64,000 nt of DNA from Rhizomys pruinosus. Taxonomy: Eukaryota; Chordata; Mammalia; Rodentia; Spalacidae. A program made the position numbers and the translations under genes. The DNA lies in assembly GCA_009823505.1 (NCBI GenBank), contig VZQC01005680.1:6612616-6676615 (forward strand), read 5' to 3'. Of the stretch, positions 45,211-55,966 are shown one piece after another (the stretch's first letter is position 1; each line of letters opens with the position of its first letter). The notes under the pieces are model-generated. The model was given only the letters and a program-made list of their open reading frames with translations. It was not told the origin of the DNA and ran no database searches.

Positions 45211-45225
45211 CAGGAATATTTATTT

Positions 45226-46034
45226 TTATTTTCACAAGATACCCTTGCTTATGAATTCTTTCATTTTTACTCCTTTAATTATATTGTATATCCCTAAATC
45301 TGTAAACCCCCTTGAGGGTTAGCATTATGTTACCAATATATAATGAATCTTGTTACAGATAGTGGGCAGGACAATGTAAACTCCTGAACCACCATCCCTT
45401 AACAAACAGTGGGGTTATGGAGACAACCTTAGCCAAGAGCTCTGAAAGTCTATCGTCATCCATTCTACAAAAGAATCTGGTGATCCTGGAATTTCACAAA
45501 TAAGAAGATCCTAAAGTGAGCATGGAAAGATTTTTATCTAATTTGTATCAATTATTTGGCTGCCTCATACTTCTGCATTTAGGTGGGGCCTTTGTGCATT
45601 TTTCTCACCCCTGATGAACTTGGTGTGTTTGGCTCTAGACACTTAGTCTAGCCTGATGCCTCTTAGATTTTTGAAGAGGGAAAAGGAAGGAGTTTAAAGC
45701 TAATAAATAGAGCCAGACCTGCAACAGGGAAAGAATGTATACTTTATCAGAATAAGCATACAGCAGTGTATGACAGATACTCCGTTGTGTGAAAGGAGTA
45801 TTGGCAACCTAATGGAGAGAGGTGTAAGATTTTATTCACTGAGCTTAGCTGGAATGCGTTTGATGCCAAGATTTGGTGTCCTTGGTTAATTGAAAGCCTT
45901 CATTAAGATTGTCTTTCTGGGCTGAGCAGGCAGCATCTCAAGGCCATTAGGCAGATGGCTCCCCAAACAGACTGGGTTAGTCCTGAGAGTGACTGGTTGA
46001 TAAGGCTTTAGCAAGGCCAGACTGCCAATTCAGG
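45226..46034. other. unassigned sequence
   Basis: No recognised gene or element. Confidence 0.35.
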
Positions 46035-46050
46035 GCCAATTAGCAATTTT

Positions 46051-46204
46051 TTTTTTTTTTTGGTCTTTTCGAGACAGGGTCTCCCTGTAGCCCCAGCTGT
46101 CCTGGAACTCACGTTGTAGACCAGGCTGGCCTTGAACTCACAAAGATCCGCCTGCCTCTGCCTCCCAAGTGCTAGGATTAAAGGCGTGCACCACCACGCC
46201 CGGC
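46051..46204 (-). repeat. B1 SINE
   Basis: Complete minus-strand B1 with poly(T), flanked by gccaattagcaatttt (46035-46050) and gccagttagcaatttt (46205-46220). Confidence 0.96.
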
Positions 46205-46220
46205 GCCAGTTAGCAATTTT

Positions 46221-46930
46221 AAGGGATTTAAGACTCTATGGCCTCCTTAATGATACTTATGGCTCTTCTGCTACTCACATATTCTGTCAGGGGCCAATGG
46301 GAGAAGAGTTGCTCATCTCTTTGCTTGTTGTGCCTGTGCTGCCTCCTTGGCTGGGTGAACCATCTGCTCTTCTTGGAGAGAAATGTACCTAGTTTGTATA
46401 GGGGAGACAGATGTTCACCCAATGGACAAGCTTAATCCCTTTAATCTGCACAGATTTCTATTCACAATTCAATAAACTGAGGTTTATTGCCCTTGACCCT
46501 GCTAGAGGACACCAGGAATCAAAGTACACTTGCTTCCAGAATCCACCGAAGCCCAAATAATTTTAACATTAGTGGAAGACCAATAAACCTGCAACTTCAC
46601 AGGGAACTTTCAATCACCCTGCATGATAGCCTGCAGGTACTCTGGCCTCGCTGTTAGGGAAGTTGCTGGCCCAGTTTCCCACCTTTGAGACCTCCTTCAT
46701 CCACAGCAGAGGCTGTGGTAAGAATCACCTGTATTTCTCTGATCTTTAAAAGTTTTTACCCCTTTGATGAACAGCTTGCTCAGGGTATTTGGCTTTCCAA
46801 AGGCTCTCCTGCACCACATTTGGCCTTTTAACAATTTTTTTCCTTAGGGATTCTGGCTTGATGTAAACCTCCCATATTTGCCTCCACGTGACATGGAGAG
46901 TCCCTTTGTTTGGATTTTTCCCTTTTAAGA
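46221..46930. other. unassigned sequence
   Basis: No recognised gene or element. Confidence 0.35.
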
Positions 46931-46933
46931 TCT

Positions 46934-46985
46934 TCTCCTCCTCCTCCTCCTCCTCCTCCTCCTCCTCCTCCTCCTCCTCCTCCTC
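46934..46985 (+). repeat. (TCC)n microsatellite
   Basis: Uninterrupted TCC/CTC trinucleotides over about 50 bases. Confidence 0.97.
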
Positions 46986-47229
46986 ATTTTAGCACCTTAT
47001 GGACTTGAGTCCTTGCTGGTCTAGGTTATTTGGGTCAGCTAAAGCCTCTCTTACTTTACAAAGATTGCACCCCACCACGGGACTCAGCAAAACCACTAAG
47101 GCTCCATCCCAGTCCCAAGTCACAACATAAATAAACCTCATTCTCAGCCCTTGGGTGAACAGAATCTTGTATGGCCTGGTGAATGGGTCATTGAGCAGCA
47201 CTTATCTTTAGCGCTTGTATTATTATTTA

Positions 47230-47467
47230 AAAACTGTTTTATTTATTATTTTTTATTTTATGTGTATGAGTGCATTGCCTGCATATGTATAAGTGCATTG
47301 CCTGCGCGTGTATAAGTGCAATGCCCACGGAGGTCAGAAGAGGGCACTGGATTCCCTGGCACTGGAGTTATAGATGGTTTTTTGCCGCCATGTGGGTGCT
47401 GGGAATCGAACCCAGGTCCCCTGCAAAAGCAGTTGGTGCTCTTAACCACTGACCCATCTCTCCAGCC
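47230..47467 (-). repeat. B2 SINE with short internal tandem repeat
   Basis: Minus-strand B2. The segment gtgcattgcctgc.tatgtataa is repeated about two and a half times at 47270-47325, which is not seen in the other B2s. Confidence 0.9.
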
Positions 47468-47553
47468 TTTGCTGTCATTTTTATCTTCAGTTTTTCTTCT
47501 TTACTAACCAGTTCTTTCCATGGGTTCCAAGTTTTTAGAAATTTGACACATTT

Positions 47554-47808
47554 AAAAAAATTTTTTTTATTAATTTTATTTATTTCTGTATGTGTATGAA
47601 TGTACTGTCTGCATGCAAGTTTGTGCACCCATGTCATGCAATGCCGCGAAGGTCAGAAGACGGTCTCGGATTCCCCTGGAACTGGAGTTCTCTTGGAATT
47701 GGAGTTTCAGACGGTTCTCGGCTGCCATGTGGGTGCTGGGGATCGAACCTGGGTCCTCTGTAAGAGCAGCCAGTGCTCTTAACCGCTAGGCCATCTCTCC
47801 AGCCCCCA
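47554..47808 (-). repeat. B2 SINE
   Basis: Complete minus-strand B2; flanking acacattt at 47546-47553 and 47809-47816. Confidence 0.94.
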
Positions 47809-47816
47809 ACACATTT

Positions 47817-48285
47817 TTACTATATATTGCAGTAGCCACACAACCTCTGTGGCCGACTGTTGGCATTATGGCCCCTTGGATCTTACTCTCACAAACCACA
47901 AAATATGTTTTAAACCTTTAATACAATTTAGGATATCTCTATAGTCCTGCACAGGACTACACAACAAGGAAGCATGCTCCACCTTACTACACAAGAAGAA
48001 GACAGCTTCACCAGGATTTGCCCCATAGAAACCCCATCAAGACTTTCCCTCTGGGTAAAGGGCTCTAGCCTTGCATGTCTCAGCACCCATTGTGGGGACC
48101 ATTCAACTGCTGATATAGCCAGAAAGCCTACTATCCTACACCACATAGGGCAACAGCAATATCCGGATTCCCCTGCAGATACTCTGCTCTCATGCGGTTC
48201 ACCTTCAGCTGCATGCCCATAGGTAGGACCATGCAACCACTCCTCCCCAACTCATCTGTGACTCTGTTAGTCCTTGTTCAGTTGC
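47817..48285. other. unassigned sequence, possible old ERV
   Basis: Open stretches of about 80-100 codons occur on both strands without recognisable similarity. Confidence 0.3.
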
Positions 48286-48289
48286 CAGT

Positions 48290-48705
48290 CATGTTGTATG
48301 ACCCTATTCCTGGGGAGACTCAGACAGATGTCTGTTCACCCCAGATAGGGAACTGATGACAGACTGAAGTATGGACATTACCCAAGTCCAACTTGGTGAA
48401 GCAATGAGTTTCATTGGGGTTACTTATAGGAGTATGAGTGAGGGTTACTTACAGACACAGAAAAGACAATAGCATCAACAAAACCCCCTCCAGTGTGGGT
48501 AATGGTTCATGAAAGCTGGGAACCTAAAGCACACTGCACAGCCTGCAGGCAGTTCAATGGGTGGGAGAATGTCTTTTCCTTGCAACTCAGTCTGAGTCTC
48601 TTCCAGGCACCTCAGTTGGCCCTGCTTAGCTGGTCTGAGCCTCTTCTAGGCAGCTCTGTTTGTCTGAGAGACGACCAGCAGTCCTTATGAAGGGCAACGA
48701 GTTAA
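48290..48705. repeat. old LTR-like dispersed repeat, copy 2 (first part)
   Basis: Same family as 43740-44280. The second part continues at 49527 after an inserted LTR-like element. Confidence 0.5.
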
Positions 48706-48709
48706 AAAC

Positions 48710-48805
48710 CTATTGTGCTGACCATACCAAAGTCTCCATCCTGGACAAAAGGGAGAACTGCCACCTACCATAAAAGTTCTGCAGGAAGACTGTGTAAGGA
48801 TCAGG

Positions 48806-48849
<44 letters not shown>

Positions 48850-49526
48850 TGCACCCGTGTCGTGCAATGCCGCGGAGGTCAGAAGAGGGTGTCAGATTCC
48901 CCTGGAACTGGAGTTCTCCTGGAATTGGAGTTACAGACGGTTCTCAGCCGCCATGTGGGTGCTGGGGATCGAACCTGGGTCCTCTGCAAGAGCAGTCGGC
49001 GCTCTTGAGATAACTGTTACAGGAACCAGATAAGCATCTTCCCACAAACTGCAGGAAGTCTGTGTAGGGATCAGGATAGACATGTTTTTTGAAATAACAG
49101 TTGCAGGTAATCAATGTAAAGCCCAGATAAGTATGTTCTCATAACCCAACAATCCCAGGAACTATATGTCTCTGACAACCCAACAATCCTGGGAAATATA
49201 CCATGAATCCTGTCCCCCTTCACCCCCTGCCCTCAGGGCTCTTACAAGCCTTCCAAACCCATAACCTATCCCCATGCATGTTTTTGCTGAGTTATACAAA
49301 CCCACCAATCCTGTAACGCCAAGGCTTGGAAAACCCCCTGCTGGCGATCTTTCCCTTTAAAGTGAGTGCTTGTATGGAGCCTCAGGGCTCTTCCCAGTCC
49401 AGCTGGGCTGCGCCAGGTTCGGGAACAGCCCTGGATTAAGCTAGCTAATAAAAAGATTCTCTGCCCTTGCATCAGTGACTGTCTCCTGGTGGTCTGCGAG
49501 CATCTTGGATTCAGGCCATAACAGTT
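48710..49526 (+). repeat. solo LTR-like element with B2 insertion
   Basis: Interrupts the older repeat. Its last part has LTR features on the plus strand: a CT-rich stretch, ctaataaaaagattctctgcc, then about 60 bases ending ccataaca. The segment ctgcaggaag.ctgtgta.ggatcagg occurs twice (about 48778-48805 and 49047-49073). Start not defined precisely. Confidence 0.5.
48807..49010 (-). repeat. B2 SINE, 5'-truncated, with T42 tail
   Basis: Minus-strand B2 lacking its A-box head (stops at gcgctcttgaga), with an uninterrupted 42-base T run at 48807-48848 that represents its poly(A) tail. Confidence 0.9.
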
Positions 49527-49700
49527 ATTGCTTATATATACTTAGGAGGGAGAAGCCTAATTCAGAGTCTTCCTGAAGCTACCGGGGTTTTCACTTCCTC
49601 AGTTCAATGAACTTCCTCCAGGATGGAATGTCTCACCTCTCTTGAGCATCCTGTGTCTTGAAGAGCTGCCCCCTCCAAGATGGAGGTTTTATTTTAGAGG
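49527..49700. repeat. old LTR-like dispersed repeat, copy 2 (second part)
   Basis: Continues copy 2 (ttgcttatatatacttagg.gggagaagcct) as in copy 1 at 44125-44160. Confidence 0.45.
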
Positions 49701-50160
49701 AAATCACTATACAACATGCACACAAAAACAAATTCCCAATTTGTATGTACAAATACAAGGCCATAGAACACTAGTTTAACATAGTGATGAATCAGATCAG
49801 TAGGAAGACCTGTATTATGATCACAGATGATCCTGAGACAGTTAGAGAATACCTGTATAAAGAAACTCTAAATTTTTTTCCAAAATACAATGCAACTCAT
49901 AAATACTGAGAAAAACAACCCAATACTGTAACAAAATCAAAAAGCAACTGGGAATCTTGGAGAAAAACTTGCAATATCTATCATAGACAAATTACTGATA
50001 TTCCGAATATGTACAGAGGTCTTAAAGAACTCTTGAAAATCACTTGTGGGCAGGTCTGAAAACCTGAGTTTGACAGCCCAGACCCCACAGTGGAAAGGGA
50101 GAGCCAGGTCTTGAAAGCAGTCCTCTGACTTCCACATGTACAGTGTTCATATGTGCATAC
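49701..50160. other. unassigned sequence
   Basis: No recognised gene or element. Confidence 0.35.
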
Positions 50161-50162
50161 AT

Positions 50163-50528
50163 GATAGTGATTGTATTAATCACTTTTCTGTTGCTGTGAT
50201 AAAACCACCATGACCAAGGGAACTTATAAAAGGAAGAGTTTATTTGAGCTTATGATGGACAGTTCCAGGGAATCAGAGTCCATTGTGGCGGGAGGCATGG
50301 TTGCCAGGGCTGGAGCAGAAAGCTAAGGTTCACATCTCACAATGAGCACAGGAAGTCAAGAAAGAGTCTCTGGAGACTAGCAAGTCTTGATAAGCCCACC
50401 CCCAGTGATGTACTTCCTCCAGCATGGCCACATCTTCTAAGACCTCCCCAAATAACGCTACCAACTGGAGACAAAATGTCTGAATACTTAAAGCCTATGA
50501 GGGTCATTCATTCAAACCACCACAGTGA
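50163..50528 (+). repeat. rodent dispersed repeat, non-coding
   Basis: Carries the familiar order cttttctgttgctgtgataaaac, cttataaaa.gaagagtttattt, cccacccccagtgatgtacttcctcc, and ends gggtcattcattcaaaccacca. I recognise this as a common rodent interspersed repeat but cannot name the family safely. Confidence 0.65.
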
Positions 50529-50529
50529 T

Positions 50530-51115
50530 AAATAAAATTAAAACTTATTTTTTAAAAGGGAGAGGAGAAAAAGCCTAAAACTTCGCTAGAATAAAAGTGA
50601 TCAATATGTTGTAGAATATCTTTCTAAGATGAAATGTATTTTACTATAGTTTGCCATACAAGAATAAGTGAGCTATCTTATCTATTTTATTCTCCATTGT
50701 AAAACACTTCATTTAAAAGGGACATTGTACTTTGGAGAGTTTTCCATAGCATTCCACATGAAGCGACTTTATTCTAACTTATTATAGCTACACTGAACGC
50801 CATTATTATATAGTGAGCTCTCATTAATTTGCTTACTATGTAAAAGTGTCCATTCTATGGTTTCCATGATGCATTCTGAGTAGTCATCATCTAAATTACA
50901 ATCTGTCATACTTTACTACAAAAATGCTACACTTGGCTTTGTAAATTTGTGGATTCTGGCCATTGGAGGCAGAACAGGGTGCAAAATCCGTTAGTATTCT
51001 ACATGGCTCCCTCCTTCCTAAAGTAGGCATCTTGATTCCTCTAATTAGCCTTGTTAAATTAGTTAATATTTTAAGATCAGGAACCACAGAGGCAAACTCT
51101 TACCTCTGCTTTCTC
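50530..51115. other. unassigned AT-rich sequence
   Basis: No recognised gene or element. Confidence 0.35.
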
Positions 51116-51120
51116 TATAG

Positions 51121-51130
51121 GGTGTGTGTG

Positions 51131-51168
<38 letters not shown>

Positions 51169-51185
51169 TGTATACATGCATGTGT
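51121..51185 (+). repeat. (TG)n microsatellite
   Basis: TG run with single interruptions; frames read through it as Val-Cys/Thr-His repeats are artefacts. Confidence 0.95.
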
Positions 51186-51242
51186 GTGGTGGGTGGTATG
51201 AATGGGGAGTGTGAATAGATATCACTTATTACAGAAACAAAG

Positions 51243-51350
51243 CAAGCCATATATGGTGGCACACACCTTTAATTCTAGCACTAAGGAGAAAGAGGCAGGC
51301 AGATCTCTGTGGGTCTACAGGGACACCTTGTCAAATAAATTAAAAATACA
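51243..51350 (+). repeat. B1 SINE, diverged and deleted
   Basis: tatggtggcacacacctttaattctagcac, gaggcaggcagatctctgtg, then ctacagggacaccttgtc; the central 'aaggccagcc' part is missing. Confidence 0.75.
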
Positions 51351-51359
51351 TAAATAGCA

Positions 51360-52180
51360 AACAAATAGAAACAAAACAACATTTTGTGTGTGTGGATGGG
51401 CAATTGACTTTGTATTTCTACTTCTTCTATCAGGGAGTCCTGGCAAGGATTATCAAAGACTCCCGCCCAGCACTGCCATTGTGTCCACCTGATCTCACAA
51501 CACATTTCAGGAGCCCAGGTGGGCAGCCTTAGGCATGAATGTGAACATTCAGCAGTGTGCTCCCAGGGTAAATGGCCACATGCTCATATCTTTTATTCTA
51601 TTGACATTAATTGATTCCAGCTTTTGAAATGTCCTTAATCTCCAGCCCAGCATTCAAAGGCTCCCCTAAGCCACATTGTTGAAGTGCATTTTTGAACTGA
51701 AAAATCACAAACTTCTTGTGCTCTTTCTCCACTTCTGAAATTAAAAAAAAGTCTAAAATAGTCATTTTTTGTGACATATTCGACATTTTTGCTGTCAAAA
51801 TAAATGTTGTATAATTTCATTTCAGAATGATTCATTTAATGATTCATTCTTTACCTCTTTTCAGAAATTGACAATGGAGGGTGTCATGGAGATTCAGATA
51901 ATATACACTGAAATAGCTATGTATCTATCCTCCTAAGGGCCGAGGGGATGAATAGAAGAATAGACAATGCCAGCCATCTGACAACAGGACTCTACCACAT
52001 GTGCAGCAACAGGTCAGAAGACAGGACTTAGTACTTAACCAGATTTCCCGATGCTCACTTTTGCCTTCAAATCAGGACCTGCCAGTGAACACTAACCCTG
52101 CCCCTCTGAGTCTTCACAAAGCCCATTCCTGTTAGCTTACTGGCTTGCTCATGCTCAGAGTTAAGTGCAATTTATTTTTC
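51360..52180. other. unassigned sequence
   Basis: No recognised gene or element. Confidence 0.35.
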
Positions 52181-52184
52181 TGCC

Positions 52185-52699
52185 TCTTGCAATCAAGCTT
52201 CCCTGCACCATTTGTTAATAATGCTGTATTTTATTCAATGTATATTTTTGGTAACTTTGTCAAAAATCAGTTAAATACTGCTGCATGGACTTATATCTGT
52301 GCTTGCTCCTCTCCATGAGTCCATCCTCCTGGTAGTACAGTATTCTTTTTATTACTATTGCCCTGTAGTATCATTGGAAGCAGTGTAATACAATTTTTGT
52401 ACAAGATTGCTTTGATTACCTTTGTTTTTTGTGTTTCCACATAAATTTCAAGGTTGTTTCTCCTATGCCTGTGAAGAAAGGCCCTGGAATTTAGTTGGGA
52501 TTACATGAAGTCTGTGGATTGGTTTTGGTAGGATGGCAATTTTCACAAGATTAATTCTTCTTCTAATCCATGAGCATGGAAACTCTTTTCATCTTCTAGT
52601 GTCTTCATTCTTTCTTGTCAGTATTCTAAAGCTTTCATTATAGAGGAACTTTGTTTCCTTGGTCTATTCCCAGGTTTGTTTTTCTTTGGTGTTTTAGTG

Positions 52700-52746
<47 letters not shown>

Positions 52747-52870
52747 CAATTGTTAATATGATTATTTCCTTTGTCTCTTTTTTAGTATTTTTATCACTGG
52801 TATTTAGGAAGCCTACAGATTTTTGCACGTTAATTTTGCATTCTGAAACTTTAGTAAAAGGGGTTAACAG
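52185..52870 (-). pseudogene. old LINE-1 ORF2 (RT region) remnant
   Basis: The plus-strand text parallels 16060-16700 of the intact element (for example gtagtatcattgg, ttgctttgattacc, cctgtgaagaaa, ttggtaggatggcaatttt, atccatgagcatgg). A (TG)n at 52703-52738 lies within it. Strongly decayed. Confidence 0.75.
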
Positions 52871-52876
52871 ATCTAA

Positions 52877-52878
<2 letters not shown>

Positions 52879-52911
<33 letters not shown>
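52879..52911 (+). repeat. (TG)n microsatellite
   Basis: Uninterrupted GT repeats next to the LINE-1 remnant. Confidence 0.95.
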
Positions 52912-52913
<2 letters not shown>

Positions 52914-53219
52914 CTTGGTTTGTTCTTGTTTTTTTCTATATTTTTGTTTGCATATATTTTTTATTGTTATTAAACTTTTTCACACATCCTTTCTCAATCC
53001 AATTTAGACTCCTTTCCATCCCCACCCCCTCCACCACACCCAAGTTCATGCACTCTGCCATACATGTCTTGCATCTTTTTCTGAGTCTTTCCAACATTTT
53101 TTTTAAAGCAGAAAATTATTGTTTGGGGGAGAACTTCACTGTTTCAGTCAGTTCTTTGTTCCAGTTCTTTTGTTGCTGTTGTTCCCTCCAACTTGTATTG
53201 CTTCAACATATGTTCTATA

Positions 53220-53731
53220 TTATCTTCCAGATCTGATATTCTTTGTTCTGCTTCCTCCATTCTACTTCTGAGGCTTTTTCCATTCCTTTCCTCTTGATTG
53301 CATGTTTGATTTCCTTTTTCATTTCATCTTCTGATTTCTTTAGTATTTGCACTTCCTTTTGGAGCTTCTCAATCTCTTCCTGTAGTTTTTTGCTTCACTG
53401 GTTGGTTTCCTTATCTTTTTCAACATGGGATCTTTTCAAGTGTTTCCACTTCCTTCCAGAGTTTGCCATTCTCTCTCTCTAGGGCTTTCTTGAGTTCTTC
53501 ATTCTCTTTTTGTAGTTCTCTGAGTTGCTCTTTATAATTTTTTATTTCTTTGAGTATGTTCATGATTGTACTTCTAATATCTGTGTCCTGAGCCATCCCC
53601 AGGGGGATCCCACTGTAGGAATCTTCCACAGGGTTGGTAGAGCTTGTTGTGGAATTATCCTGCACCTTTCCCATGTTGTCTCTTCTTCGTGTCCCTGATG
53701 TGGGTTTCTCTTTGCCTGTATTCCAATGCAA
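53220..53731 (-). pseudogene. LINE-1 ORF1 remnant, short coiled coil
   Basis: Readable start with G-T-R-R-R-D-N-M-G-K-V-Q-D-N, like the intact ORF1. The coiled coil contains just one 22-residue unit (E-L-Q-K-E-N-E-E-L-K-K-A-L-E..) before E-V-E-T-L, where the intact copy has four. Frameshifted near 53430 and cut at 53220. Confidence 0.85.
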
Positions 53732-53980
53732 ATCCCATATGCCTTTTCACTTTGTTGAAGGCTTGCTTTGCTTGCCTCCTTCAGATACCTTCATTGTTTG
53801 TTTGATTGATTTGCTTTTCTCCTTTTCTCCTTGCTTGTGGAGTGTTGACCTGTCTAAGTTTTAGGCTTTCTATTGGAAGTCTAATTCACTCTTCCCTTTC
53901 TGTTCTGAAGGTTCTCCAAAGAATCCACTTGCTCACTCCTTAGGCAATCCCAGTTTCAGGGTGGGGGTGGGGATTGCTGT

Positions 53981-54640
53981 TTACCTGTGCTTCAGGTGGT
54001 TCCAGAAAAATCTCCAATCTTAAGTCTTTCACAGGCCCACCTTTTTGAAACTTTTTAAAAATTTATTTTTTTTATTTATTTCTGTATGTGTATGAATGTA
54101 CTGTCTGCATGTAGGTCTGTGCACCCATGTCGTGCAAAGCCGCGGAGATCAGAAAAGGGTGTCGGATTCCCCTGGAACTGGAATTATCCTGGAATTGGAG
54201 TTTCAGATGGTTCTCAGCTGCCATATGTGTGCTGGGGATCGAACCCAGGTCCTCTGTAAGAGCGGTCCATGTTCTTGACTGCTAGGCCATCTCTCCAGCC
54301 CCCTAACACAGGCCCAGCTTTTATAACAACTAGGAGTACAACTCCACCCCCACAGCCACACAAGCCAATTGAGCCAAAGATGAATAGATCAAACCAAACA
54401 ATCTGCTTGGCTGATGCACCCAGCTCCTACCTGTGCTTCAAGTGGTCCCAGGAAATCCCCCTGATCTCAAGTCTCATACAGACCCACCTTTATACCAGGT
54501 AGGTGGACAACTCTGCCTCTACTGCCACACAAGCCAATCCAGCCAAAGATGAATGGATCAAACCAAACAATCCACCTGGCTGAAGCTCCCAGCTCCTACC
54601 TGTGCTTCAGGTGGTCCTGGGAAATCCCCTAAGATATCTA
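53981..54640 (-). promoter_or_regulatory. LINE-1 promoter monomers, 170-base type
   Basis: The stretch repeats with a 170-base period: cctacctgtgcttca at 54426 and again at 54596, and tacctgtgcttcagg near 53984. The first monomer is split by a B2. The sequence is unrelated by eye to the GC-rich 120-base monomers of the intact LINE-1. Confidence 0.75.
54060..54302 (-). repeat. B2 SINE in LINE-1 monomer
   Basis: Complete minus-strand B2 (ctgtatgtgtatgaatgtactg to ccatctctccagcccc). Confidence 0.94.
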
Positions 54641-54644
54641 ATTT

Positions 54645-55018
54645 CTAACACTTTCCTCCTGATTATGTGTTCCAGAAAAGTCTTTACATCTTCTTTTTTA
54701 TTTTAGTACCATCTAGTATGATTCTGCAATCTTTCTTTTTTTTTCTTCCACTTTTACTTAAGGAGACTTTTTCTATAGAGTGTCGGCCATTAGATATCGA
54801 TTGTTATTATTGTAGAAAACCAGCATCATATAAACTTTTCTCTTTACAGGGCAAGCAGATGATGCAACTCTTTTCTTCTTTAGAGAAAGGGGGAGTGAAA
54901 GTTTGAGTAGAACAAAGAGGGTCTCATTTTATCAGATACATATCAGAAACATGCTGTGTGTTAGAATTCTCCTGTCCTGATAGGTCATCTCTAGTTACAT
55001 ATATCCTTCTTTTTTTTT
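54645..55018. other. unassigned sequence
   Basis: No recognised gene or element. Confidence 0.35.
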
Positions 55019-55148
55019 ATTTTATTTATTTATTTTTTTGAGACAGGGTCTCTCCTCAGTCCCAGCTGGTCCAGAGCTCACTACGTAGAACAGGCTGTCC
55101 TTGAACTCACACAGATTCGCCTGCCTCTGCCTTCCCAGTGCTGGGACT
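55019..55148 (-). repeat. B1 SINE, cut by ERV LTR
   Basis: Minus-strand B1 from its tail to 'cagtgctgggact', where the ERV LTR begins. The remaining head of this B1 is not found beyond the other end of the ERV. Confidence 0.9.
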
Positions 55149-55563
55149 TGTCCCCTGTCTTCGGGGGCAGTAATCGCAGGTACCCGAAGGAGACCCCAGA
55201 CCTGTGAAGATGGGCGAGAGAGAAAAGCGAGGCCCTGCAAGCTTAATTGTCAAGGTCCAAATTTATTGAGCACAAACAGTTGTATTCATTTTGCAGAAGG
55301 CAAGAAATAGGGAGGGGGTGGGTGAAACAGGGTCTGGCATCAGAGGAGGGTCTGTTTTTGCAAGATCACTGAGTTGAGACATCGGGCTGGAGTATCTGGT
55401 GACTTTTGCTCCACGTCCGCACCCAGCTCTTGGGAAAGGCTGGTGGCTTTTACTGCACGTCCACACCCAGCTCTTGGAAAAAGGCTTGAGGTGACAATTC
55501 ACAGAGTCAACTTCCTTGTAAGCAAGCTCAGCGTAAGCAAGCTAAAGCCTGCGGCTCCTTACA
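55149..55563 (-). repeat. 3' LTR of betaretrovirus-like ERV
   Basis: Starts tgtaaggagc at 55563 and ends gggaca at 55149 on the minus strand (415 bases). Same family as the LTRs at 6625 and 9051. It contains both ~44-base U3 units and a caataaat signal. The polypurine tract aaagaagggggata precedes it at 55564-55577. Confidence 0.93.
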
Positions 55564-55966
55564 TATCCCCCTTCTTTACATTAAGAAGGTATGGATAAGT
55601 ATCAGGCAGAGTGGCGTCTGCAGCTGATTATGTGACTGTCCCTGTCTTAGGTTCGACCTCTACAAGACCCTCTTCCTTACCCATCTTTGGACACCCTGTC
55701 ATCCTTAGGGCTCCTGTCTTAGGTTGGTAAGAGGGGAGAGGAAGTTGCCCATCTTTGGGGAAGCCACCTGGGCTGGTTTGGGCTAGCTCACTCTTATAAG
55801 GCCTGAAAGTGATGATTTAGAGCAAGCAAAAATTGAGCCTTTCTGGCGTGGGTGTAGGAGTGGTCTCAGTATTATCTTCGTCACTGGTCACCACCCGGTG
55901 ATAATGGACCGAGACTGATGAAGCAGCAAGGGAAGAATCTATTCGAGACTTAGTAAAACATGTTAA

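Larger units (their letters stand above)
52955..54640 (-). mobile_element. internally deleted LINE-1 (no ORF2)
   Basis: On the minus strand: promoter monomers (54640-53980, with a B2 inside), 5' UTR, ORF1 N-terminal half (53731-53220), then directly a short-type 3' UTR (53205-52965) with a G-rich tract and A-rich end. The rest of ORF1 and all of ORF2 are missing at the join near 53210. Confidence 0.8.

Noticed and set aside
46934..46985. CRISPR-like or regulatory array
   Set aside because: Simple trinucleotide repeat without spacers.
47928..48236. 102-codon minus-strand frame as env or gag debris
   Set aside because: I could not find a single retroviral motif in it.
51121..51262. Val-Cys or Thr-His repeat proteins
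   Set aside because: They translate the (TG)n microsatellite.
53205..53230. Spliced LINE-1 transcript as the origin of the ORF2-less copy
   Set aside because: The intact homologue shows no GT donor at the break, so splicing is not supported.
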